The notes beneath the pieces are model-generated. The model saw nothing but the letters and a program-made list of their open reading frames with translations. It was not told the origin of the DNA and did no database searches. A stretch of 64,000 nucleotides of DNA from Crossaster papposus (taxonomy: Eukaryota > Echinodermata > Asteroidea > Velatida > Solasteridae), in the NCBI GenBank assembly GCA_037893245.1, contig JBAIAA010001121.1, forward strand, positions 124,001 to 188,000, written 5' to 3'. Of the stretch, positions 45,201-57,200 are shown piece after piece (within the stretch, counting starts at the first letter, position 1; every line of letters begins with the position of its first letter). Position numbers and translations under genes: made by a program.

Positions 45201-48200
45201 TTGCTGGCCGCACCCGGATGAGGTTGACAGATGGAATAATTTCATGCATGCAATCACCAATCCAGTCTTTTTCTTGTTAAAGCAAAGCTCATGACATAGA
45301 AGGGTTTGCTCTCTTTCAGGGGGAGCCTACTACATGATCTCGCGAAGTCTCGGGCCTGAATTTGGTGGCTCTATCGGCTTGATTTTCTCCGTCGCTAATG
45401 CCGTGGCTGTTGCCATGTACGTTGTTGGCTTTGCAGAAGTCGTACGGGACCTATTAGTGGTAAGTTTAAAATTGTCATTTTGGGTGATCGCAGAGGATCA
45501 TTTTAGTGTCCACTTGGCAACTTTCTGACACTGACTACTATAACAAAAGTGTTGCTAGGTTGCATAGTGCATCTATTAAAAAAAATATCGTGATTTTTTC
45601 ACATTTTATTTCTAAAACAGGAGAGTAACTTGAAGATCGTTGATCCCGAGAACGACGTTCGGATCATTGGTGAAGCGACACTCGTACTTCTACTAGGGAT
45701 TACGATGATCGGAATGGCGTGGGAAGCGAGGGTGAGTCATCAGCCATTTCTTCTGACTCGCTTATGACTTGCATATGACTCGTGTATGACTTGCATCTGA
45801 CTCGTGTATGACTTGCATCTGACTCGTGTATGACTTGCATCTGACTCGTGTATGACTTGCATCTGACTTGCATCTGACTTGCATCTGACTCGCTTATGAC
45901 TCGCTTATGACTCGCTTATGACTCGCTTATGACTCGCTTATGACTCGCTTATGACTCGCTTATGACTCGCTTTGACTCGCTTATGACTCGATTATGACTC
46001 GATTATGACTCATGACTCACTTATGACTCGCTTATGACTCGCTTATGACTCGCTTATGACTCGCTTATGACTCGCTTATGACTTCTTTATGACTTGCTCA
46101 TGACTCGTTCATCACTCGTTTATTACTTGCTTCCGATAGCGTTGTGATTCACAAGCTATTAAGATGATCTAATATACAAGCCGTTTTTCTTAGTTGTTGA
46201 CCTATCACTGTTTGCTAGTTAGCCACACCCCTTAGAAAACTAAGCATGAAGGTGTGATACGCGATTACGTGAATGATGCAGTATCCTATAATGGGGCATA
46301 AATTGCATACACGCTCTCCCACTGTACGCAGGCAGACTTTCTGGCATTCACTGTTCGAGGAAAGGAGACAAATTGAATGTTTCCCAACTGTTTCCCAACA
46401 AGTTCCCCAACAAGTTCCCCAACAAGTTCCCCACTGACATGTTTAGGGAAAGTAGGTCTTGCGTAAATATGAATAAAGTAATAATGTTGCCACTATAACA
46501 TCTTGTCGTTTGTTTTGTTTTGTAGGCCCAAATGTTTTTATTGCTGCTTCTGGTTATCGCTATCTGCAACATGATGGTTGGAACTTTCCTCCCAGCCCCA
46601 GAGCATGAGAGGGCACAAGGCTTTCTGAACTACAAAAGTAAACATAATCATTTCCCACCAAATTCTAACGATACTAAAACTGTAATGATACATTATACTG
46701 AAAGATTCCTAGAAAGCGACATTATCACTGAAGCCTGCAAGCCTGTAAACAAAACTGCAAAGAGAAGACATTGAGAAGAAATTACGGTTTTAGAGGTGGG
46801 AGGAAAAGCTAGGGCGGGAATCGAACCTGGGCCATAAGGGTGGAATGAAAGGAAAGAATTGCTGTCCCAACCTGACGCCCAGACTTGGATAAGGTTCAAA
46901 CGGTTCAAGACCCCAGTTAACCCTATGATTGCACCTGAAAGTGAATTACTCTCCAAAAGTAAATTACTCTCAAAAAGTTAATCTACTCACAACCTTTTTA
47001 AACTGAAACTCTCAACAATTTTGTTACTACTTTTCCCCAATTTTACAGGTGAGCTTTTCTTTCAAAACGTTGGTCCTGATTATCGGAACAATGAAGGATT
47101 TTTCTCCATATTTTCCATCTTCTTTCCGGCTGCAACTGGTATTCTGGCCGGTGCCAATATTTCAGGGGACCTCAAAGTAAGTTTTGTTTTGTTTTTGTTT
47201 TTGTTTTTGTTTTGCCCAATCTTTGACTTCTAGCTTTAAACTCTTGCCGCTTGCAAAGTTTTTCTTAATGGCTCGCAAAACCAATTTCATAAAGTCAGTT
47301 TTAGAGCTAAAAATAAATACCTCAAAAGCTTGATTGAAGCTATTGGCGAAATGGCTTTCCTCAAGATTTTCTTTCCCTGAAATATTTGTGTTTAACTGGC
47401 CTTTTAACCATAACTTGAATACAAACAATTGATCCTTCTGGTAATAAACGAATAAAGTGCGCGTATACACGTAAAGTTTGCATAATGCAAAAACAAATGA
47501 CGGATAAACCCATCACGAGCGAGACCGCAAATTTCTGTCAGCGACTGACTCGCAGCGAGCGAGGCTGGAAATATCAGGGTATGTCATCCACAGATGCCGG
47601 CTTGAACCCGTCTGAGATCGGGGTTGGTTGAAAAGAATCCCATGCCTGAGCCTGTTCAATGTCCAAATAATCCTTGCGCGAACTGGTTTAAAGCTATATT
47701 TTCACAAAAACAATTTGTAATGTATAATTAAATTTGTTGTGATTTTTATTTATTTTTGCTAGGATGCACAGATGGCTATTCCGAAGGGGACCCTGATTGC
47801 CATAGTGTCGACCTCAATTAGTTACGCTGGATTGGCTGTCGTTCTGGGGTCGTGTATGACCAGGGAAGCCACTGGTGACATTGGAGACCTCATCGCGGGA
47901 AACTTTACATCGGCTTGCGAGGAAGTCGATGCTGATTGCAAATACGGACTGCTGAATAGTTTCTCCGTAAGCTGACAAAGTCTGTTTTTCTTGAGAACAG
48001 TTTCTTACTGACATTTGTCTGTAAGATACTAGTAAGTGACTAACTATGACTTGAAAACTGTTAGAATTTAGCCCACAGTGAAAGCTTCTAGAGGATTACC
48101 ACTAACCCCTCAGGCCTTTTTGCTAGGAACCATTCTCAATCCTGCAATTAAAATTGACAATCGACTGGTTTAGTCCCTCCTGCAAAATCAACATGTCCGA

Positions 48201-51200
48201 CGTTTACAGCCCGTTGTGTTGTGGGCAGTAACATTTTGGATGTTTTTGTAAAGCTAGTGATTATTTGAATGTGTTTGTTGCATCCTAGGTAGCAAGCTTG
48301 ATATCTGGTTGGGCTCCGTTGGTTCTGGCCGGTGTGTTCGCAGCCACCTTGTCATCGGCTCTGGCTAGTCTCGTCAGTGCACCCAAAGTGTTTCAGGTAA
48401 TGGATAATATATCAGTTTTGAAATCTCTAATAATGATTACAGTCAATAATGATTACAGTCCTATTCGCAGATTATGGTTCACATGCAAAACTTGCAATTG
48501 ATTTGTTGGGTTTTTTCCCAATAGGCTTTGTGCAAGGACAAGATTTTTCCCAAGATTGAGTTCTTTGCAGTCGGTACTGGGGCAGGGGACGAACCACGTA
48601 GAGCCTACATTTTGGCGTTCTTCATTGCTGCTGCCTTTATAGCCATTGGTCAGTCACAGTCTGTCTGTATTTTTTTCCAGTGCTTTAATATTTTTGTGTC
48701 CCCTGAACAAAGTTTTAGGAGACACTCCCTAGTCCAAAATGTTGACCATATTCCCAAATGACCGTTACATTTTCAGGTTAAGTTTTTGGTCTTGTTCATG
48801 TTTTTTTTTATAAAACATGAATGCATCTAGTAACACTTGGGTAGGAAGACACAATTCCTTATTGGATTTCTTAGGTCAAAGGTCATGTAAGGGTCATGTA
48901 AGGGTCATTAGGGCCGTTTTCCAAACCCCAGCTTCGTCTCTGTTTTGGCTTTGTTCAGGCAGTTTGGCAATGGTGATGGAGCCGCAGATGGAGCCTAAGC
49001 TGGGTTTGGAAAATGGCCTTGATTAAAGTTTATTGTTTAAAGATGTCTCAAATGTTTTTTGTCTACAGAATTTGCTGGATTTTAATTTCACTTGGATGGA
49101 GTGATCTTTAGGTTTATCGCAATTCTTCTTGATTTGGAGGTCAAAGGTCATCTAGGGGTCATTGTCATATTTTTTTAGGAACACGAAACGTATAGGGATC
49201 GACTGGGGAAAAAGCGAGACGGGCGATGCGCTGATCACTTGTTTACAGAGCATACTTATTGCCCTCGCGATCGACATGAACCCAACAAAAATTGACATCT
49301 CGCAAGTTTTAAAAATCATCTTGGAGTTTCTTTTCTCAAACCTGTTTCCTTTTTTCTCTTCCGCAGGAGAGCTGAATGCGATTGCTCCAATCATTTCCAA
49401 TTTCTTCTTGATGTCTTACGCTCTCATCAATTTTTCCTGTTTCTCCGCGTCGTTGGCCAAGTCACCAGGTAAGATGCATATCTAGGCAACTTTCTCAAAT
49501 TTGGTGGGAGTAATTTTCTTAGGCAAAAAAAAACCAAAGAAAGAAACAATGACAACCTAAATTCATTATATTTAGCAGGATGTGATTTTAAAAATCACAT
49601 CCTCTTCCAAATTTACATCAGGATGAGGTCATTAATATGCAAATTAACATCTAGTAAATGTGAATTGGGATTCTAACAACTTAAACCAAGATATGAATTT
49701 GGCCTCAGGATGTGAATTTGGAGCATTTGGATGTAATTTTGGAATGTTTTTTTTGTTGAAATCACATCATGAACGGTGTCTGCTTTGAATGCCAAATCAC
49801 ATCATGCTCATTCCTATTGTTTTAACCCAGAGTGGCGTTTAGCTATAGAGCAGCTTGCATTATTATAAAGGACTTGTTTGTTATTCCACCAGTTTCGACC
49901 AGGTCATATGGTGAACGCAGCTTCGCTCACACTGCCTCAACCCTATGGAACAATCTCCCGGAACATTTGAAAAATATTGATTCCATTGATAAGTTCAAGA
50001 TTGCTTTAAAGACGCACCTATTTAACATTTAAGTCATGCATTTTTGTTTGAAACCTAGTACATCTTGTATTTGTATTTTGTTGTCTTTTTTTCTTTCTCT
50101 ACAGCGCATAGGGACATGTTTAATCACTATGTGTTATGCGCTATATAAAAATGGTTAATTCTTCCAAATAGGCACTTTGGGAGACAAATTAGCGATAGTT
50201 TTGATTCACTTGGGAGACAGTGGCACTTAGGGAGACATTTCAGTGTCTCCCTAAGTGTCTAGCTACCCCACAAAACGATATTTGGGAGTTATTTTTGCTC
50301 GGAGAAGACAGATTTGGGTCTAAATAGCATAAATATGAAATTTCGTGGAAAAAGCTCCAGGTAAAAACGGGTTAGGTTACAATAAAGATTGTGCACGACT
50401 CTATGGGATTGTCTCCCCAAGTGCCCATTTGGAGGTATATAAATTATTATTATTATTATTATTTTTCTCTGTAGGCTGGCGCCCAGGATTCCGTTATTAC
50501 AACATGTGGGTAGCCCTATTGGCTGCTGTACTATGCATGGGGGTCATGTTCCTGATTAACTGGTATACCGCACTGATCACCATCGTTATAGTCACAGCAC
50601 TGTACACGTACGTGCACAACACAAAACCAGGTAGGTGGTTGGGAACCAGTTAATGAATTGAATTATAACAGATGGTGCCTCAGCATTAGCGAAAATTTCT
50701 ATTTGCACGTAATTTTTAAAAGTAGTGTGTAATATTTATTGTTGCCCAAGAGCTGGTTTAAAAACAAATTGACAATCGTAAATACATTATAATTTGTAGA
50801 ATATGAGTGTTTGTGTTTGAGTGTTGTATCAGTCAGAATGAATATGGTTAAAAGTATTAGTTTGACCCCCTAGAAGGGTTGATTTGGCAACATTTTGGAT
50901 TTAATGTGGTCGGGGTGAAGGCACTTTGTTTTCACAAGTAGACTGCCTTCTCCCAAAAATGTGTTTTCCTGTGGAGACTTCTCTTAATTTGTTCTTTTGT
51001 ACAAAATTTGTGGACTTAAAAAACTACTTTCAAAATGTTTCTTCTTCAACCACAATTACTTTCCTGGGTTGAAATTTGGACCACATATATTATATATTAT
51101 ACCCTAACCCAAATATTAACCCTAACCCTAATCCTAATCAAGAGTTTTAGTGAAATCCATATATCTATTTAGAGAAAACCTTGTTGAGCCCTATTCACCT

Positions 51201-54200
51201 ATATAAATTGCCCTGTGGAGACCTTTTCAATCCCATTGCCCCCATTGTGTTTAGGTCTCTACAGGGTACCACCTTTATGAACTAAGTACCCATAGTGAGT
51301 TGTTGATTTCCATCTTTGCTTACTAGAGATCAACTGGGGTTCTTCTAACCAGGCGTTCATCTACAAACAAGCGTTGACCAACACACTGAAGCTGAATCAA
51401 ATACCAGCACACGTCAAAACGTTCAGGTGAGACAATAGCCGCGCTTTCATTCCACGTACGTCCCCATTTACTCAACGTTTAGGTGAGACAATAGCCGTGC
51501 TGTCATTCCACGTACGTCCCCATTTACTCAACGCTTAGGTGAGGCAATAGCTGCGCTGTCATTCCACGTACGTCCCCATTTACTCAACGCTTAGGTGAGG
51601 CAATAGCTGCGCTGTCATTCCACGTACGTCCCCATTTACTCAACGCTTAGGTGAGGCAATAGCTGCGCTGTCATTCCACGTACGTCCCCATTTACTCAAC
51701 GTTTAGGTGAGACAATAGCCGTGCTGTCATTCCACGTACGTCCCCATTTACTCAACGCTTAGGTGAGGCAATAGCTGCGCTGTCATTCCACGTACGTCCC
51801 CATTTACTCAACGCTTAGGTGAGGCAATAGCTGCGCTGTCATTCCACGTACGTCCCCATTTACTCAACGTTTAGGTGAGACAATAGCCGCGCTTTCATTC
51901 CACGTACGTCCCCATTTACTCAACGTTTAGGTGAGACAATAGCCGCGCTTTCATTCCACGTACGTCCCCATTTACTCAACGTTTAGGTGAGGCAATAGCT
52001 GCGCTGTCATTCCACGTACGTCCCCATTTACTCAACGTTTAGGTGAGACAATAGCCGCGCTTTCATTCCACGTACGTCCCCATTTACTCAACGTTTAGGT
52101 GAGACAATAGCCGCGCTTTCATTCCACGTACGTCCCCATTTACTCAACGTTTAGGTGAGGCAATAGCTGCGCTGTCATTCCACGTACGTCCCCATTTACT
52201 CAACGTTTAGGTGAGACAATAGCCGCGCTTTCATTCCACGTACGTCCCCATTTACTCAACGTTTAGGTGAGGCAATAGCTGCGCTGTCATTCCACGTACG
52301 TCCCCATTTACTCAACGTTTAGGTGAGACAATAGCCGCGCTTTCATTCCACGTACGTCCCCATTTACTCAACGCTTAGGTGAGACAATAGCCGTGCTTTC
52401 ATTCCACGTACGTCCCCATTTACTCAACGTTTAGGTGAGACAATAGCCGCGCTTTCATTCCAAGTACGTCCCCATTTACTCAACGTTTTTGCATCTTCCG
52501 TTTTGAATCTGGGGAAAACTTTGCGTGTATATACGTCCTCCGGCGCGAACCGGTTAACCAAAAGGCTGATTTTGATAAGTTTGTTGTATTATTGTATTTT
52601 CCTTGTACAGACCACAGATTATTGCATTGACTGGTCTTCCTGAGTGTAGGCCGGCACTGGTTCACTTTGTCTCTCATATCACTAAGAGCACAAGCCTTCT
52701 CATATGCGGGGCTGTGATGATCGTAAGTGGTCTGCTACACGGAAAGAGTGTGTCTTTGTGTGTCTTTGTGAAGCATAATGATTTGTGGTTCAGGAGCCAA
52801 TTTCAAGGATATACTAAGCACAAACATTTGCTGAGCATGACAAAGTTCGGCATATGACAGAATAGGGTTTTTCAAATAGAAATTTGTTAAAATTCCATAA
52901 TTGACCTTTCACTGAAAATGTTTGTTTATACTTTTAACGACTTTACGCTAATTTTGTGCTGCCAGATTGCATTCAATGTTTTCATCCAAAAACAGTTTAT
53001 TTTTTTTAATTTGAAAGTATTTTTGTTAAATGAATGCATACTGAGCTTTAAGGAGAGATATTTTGTCCCGTTGTTTTGCACAGGGTGAGCAGAGCTCTAA
53101 TTTGACTGCTCTTTTGACTGACTCCCACGAGAAATGGCTGGATTTTCAGAAGATTAAGGCATTCCCTGCCATGGTAGCCAGCCCTACGCTGAGAACTGGT
53201 GCACAGGCACTCATGCAGGTAAGGGCCTTGACAAAATTCTTTCAAAGTTGCTCAAATGTAAAAACAAGATTATCCTTGTTCACGTTTTGCAATGTTAAAA
53301 GTGGTCTGATTTTGCTTGACCCAGACAAATGCATTCAATTTGACCCTTCCTTTTTTTTCTTCTCGTCTAGATTGGCGGTCTGGGTAAGATCAAGCCCAAC
53401 ACAATCTTCATGGGTTTCCTGGGAAAATGGAAGACGGAAAAACCGCAGTATGTCAACGATTACGTGGGTATCATTCAGTAAGTAACCAGTCTAAAACAAT
53501 GTTGACCTCGACCTTCGGTTAGTTAGGTTCCCAGACCGAAACAATTCTGACTATTTCTGATGAACGATTAGGCCCGGTAGCCGCCAATGTCACATGACCA
53601 AAACATCGCTGTAATGCTTTCACATATTTGTCAACTACAGGGGTGCATACTTTGCCCCAAAATCATCATGAGCTTTATTGCCCTCATTTGATACCGACCA
53701 ACCCTCCAAGCTGACGACCTGATATGGCAAATTAGCTTCAGCCAGTTATTTCCAATCTTTCTTGCAGCGATGCGTTTGACCTCAACTTGGGCGTTGGTAT
53801 ACTGCGTATCAAGGAATCGTTTGATGTGTCTAGTGCCCTGAATACCCCTGGCTTCACTGACTATGTTGAAGAAGGTAAGCTGTGATTTATAGACTGGCGA
53901 CCTGACCATAGGCCCGAGATGTTGACTAAATCTTTTATTTCTAAATTACCTATTTCAAATTCTATCAAACAAATTAATAGTTCCACCTATAGTATACTGT
54001 TCAGTGCCCCGCCCCCCCCCCCCTTTTTTTTAAACTTAAATTGCCAACTCCCCCCCCCCCCCCAAGCCCTGATGCACATACAACTCACAACAAGCCTTTA
54101 GCACTCGCACTTGCACGAACTGTCAGTGTCAACTATTTGATTGACATAAACCTTGATGTAGATCTGATAGCAACGCACGTAAGCTATGAAACTAATGGAT

Positions 54201-57200
54201 TCTTAGCCGAGATTTCTGCACTATTTTTTTTTGTTATGTAATATAAAAACATAAATTGTTAGTATCTTACAAAAGTACCATAAAATTCCAAAATAAAATT
54301 TTCCACTAAGAATGCATTGTTATTGTAGCTTACGTACGTTGCTATCGGCCCACATCATTGTTTATTTAAACAAAATTGTCATTACGGTGAGTTTGTGCTT
54401 GCGCATATTGTTACATAATTTGTGGGGACCGTTAACGCACACAATCTTGACGAGAGATCCCTAGCCTCCTAGATTACTTAATAGTATTGTTCCTTTTATT
54501 TGGCTAACTAAGTTCTTCATCAGCCTGATCATGGACAATCCAGATTTCAGATCGGTAAGCTAGCTTCAAACGTGTCAATGATAGAGTTTACGAGTGACTT
54601 AATCGTTTCTCTATCGATTTATAAACCCGATTTGGTGAAACAAGGCAAAGAAAATGTTTTTATCAAGTGAATCATTGCTCTTTGCTTACTTCGTTGTCAT
54701 GACAATTGATTAGGGAATGTTATAATGACGAAGACAGTGCACTGGTCATCTTGACTAGGGTTGTAGAGGGGTCATAACAAGGTCACGTTAACTCTCTCTG
54801 TAAGTGTCTAGTCGACTGTGTCACCATTTTGTATTTCCAAGTTGTTGTTGTAAAACTTGATTTGTTATATCGTGTGTTTGGATACTGTAATTTGATTGGC
54901 CTAGAACGATCATGTGTCCGAGCTATAATTTTTGTTTATTTTTTGACACGATATAACAGAACAATTGTTTACCGCTGTGATGTTGGATATGACGTTTTGA
55001 ACACCCGTCGGGAAGCATAGCCCCCTCGGCTTGACTCTGGCTGCTATGCGTTCCTTGGGTGTTAAAAGGTCATATCCCACATCACAGCAGCCAACAATTG
55101 TTAAGTATATATGTTTTGTATAAATAGTGCGATGTACTTTTGTCGTAGATTTAGAAAGTTTTTTGAATATGTTAATATTACATGTAAATATGTGTTTACA
55201 TTTGTTTCAGTTGAATTAAAGTTGGTGTTTTTGTTATGCTCCTTTCCCATTCATTGCATGCCTTTGACCAGTTCGTGCCAGGATTATTTTAACATCACCG
55301 AGCCGAGGGGCAGAATTATTTTTAACGAAACACGATCCGAAGCGGGTTCAGGCCGATAGTGCCGGAAAGCACACCCACACATTTCCGGCCTTGCTTGTGC
55401 TGACAGACATTTTCGGCCTTGCTCATGGCGTATTTATGCGTCATCTGTTTTGAATCTGGGGGAAACTATGCGTTTATATACGTCATCCGGCGCGAACTGG
55501 TTAAAACATTTATATCGCGTCATATTATATCACAACAATCAACAATTTTTTTTCCGTAATTCCTTGTATTTGGCGTAAAAATTTACTAGCTGGGAAGATC
55601 CGTTTCATGATGTAAAAGAATTTTTTTCAGCTAAGCTTAACAAACATTTAGAAGTAAAATACCAGTCTGAAGTTTAGTAGACTAGTTTGAACAAAGATAT
55701 TGACGAATTTGGTGAACTGCCAACACAGGGCCGGGTAGCTCAGTTGATTAAGCACCGGAACTGTAATCCAGAAGTCGATGGTTCGAGCATTACTCCAGTC
55801 GATATTTTTGTTCAATTTTTAAAAATACTTTGATTCAGAGCACAACCTCAACTGTTTCCCATATTCCCTTTATATCTCTCTCTCACTTATTTTGTTAACA
55901 GAGAAAGTGCCTGAAATCAAAGTGGAAATGGCGCCCTCTACAATCCCAGAGGAAGTCATCAAGGAGGAAGGGGCGGAGCCAGTAGAACCATCGGCCGCTG
56001 AGTCCACACACCCTCCAATCGAAACAAAGATCAATCTGAGTGACGGCATGGCACTCATCAAAGGACAGCCCATCGATGATGTCATCAAATCTATGCAGAA
56101 ATTTCAGGCCAAGATGCCAAAAGGAAACATTGACGTGTGGTGGCTTCTGGATGATGGAGGTAGGATGAAATGGCATAGTGGGGTCAATAGGAGGAATATT
56201 TGTGGAAATTATGCCTTTGCATGAAATGACAAGCATGAAATTTGGCATACAGTCAGAATATGTCATGAAAAAGATATTTCACTATAGGGTCATCGTAGAT
56301 TTGAGTTCCCTCCGGTTTTTTTTAGAACCACACAACCCACAAAAGAGAATTACCACATGGTGCTACTGCAAATAACTTTAAATAATAATACTTAGAAATA
56401 ATAATATGTTTCTAAGTATCTCCTAGTACATCTGTCTCATGTACACCTCTCTGTCCCCTCTCTCCCCCCCCCCCCCCCCCCCCCCAAGGCCTGACCCTAC
56501 TCATCCCCCACCTCATCTCTATGAAGTCCAACTGGGAGAAATGCAAGCTGCGCGTCTTTGCCACCACGGGCAAGAAGGAGCAAATCGACCGAGAGAAGAT
56601 GAACATGGCCAACATGCTGAGCAAGTTCCGCATCGACTGCTCGGACGTGGAGATCATCCCGGACCTGAACAAGACGCCGAAGGAGGAGAACCTGAGACGG
56701 TTCAAGGAGCTGTCTAAACCCTGGATGCTGGACGAGAAAGCAGGGGAGACCGCCGAGCAGTTTCCTTGGAAGATCACCCAGGATGAAGTCAACACGCTCA
56801 AAGAGAAGGTAGACTCTCTTACGCTAAAGCCCCTCACCCCTCCCTCCAGACAGGACAAACATTTTTAACGCGAGCCATTTGAGCCATTTACATCCTAGCT
56901 TGTAAATACTGGTACTCACACATAAGGAAAATATGGGCCTTTTCGAAACCGTTGCTTCGTCTTCGTCTTTGGCTTAAGGCGATTTTTGAGTTCCCAACTG
57001 CAAGATCCCCAGCCACATTCTGACGCCTGTTTTTCTTCAGAAACATTCACTCGATTGATGTGAACCCCAAAGTTAGACTATTTCAATTTTCTTTCATTTC
57101 TATTTGCTTCTCAGTAATTCGGAATTCGGAGGCGAAGCCAAAGCCAAAGACGAAGCAACGGTTTCGAAAAGCCCCTATGCACTCACTCTTTCTGAATGTA

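Noticed and set aside
49162-49485. Frame extending NKCC exon 12 leftward, with a protein-like stretch and an acceptor at 49178
   Set aside because: The upstream phase (1) does not fit this frame, and NKCC homologues have no insertion here; exon 12 begins at 49367.
51097-51140. Ancient telomere fusion site
   Set aside because: Only a few degenerate CCCTAA units; comparable short motifs recur across the window as element ends.
51427-52490. CRISPR array (regular 56-bp periodicity)
   Set aside because: Whole units repeat without unique spacers, in a eukaryotic intron; it is a minisatellite.
55729-55806. Functional tRNA-Tyr gene
   Set aside because: A and B boxes are present but the acceptor stem does not pair and there is no poly-T terminator at the right distance; better explained as a SINE head.
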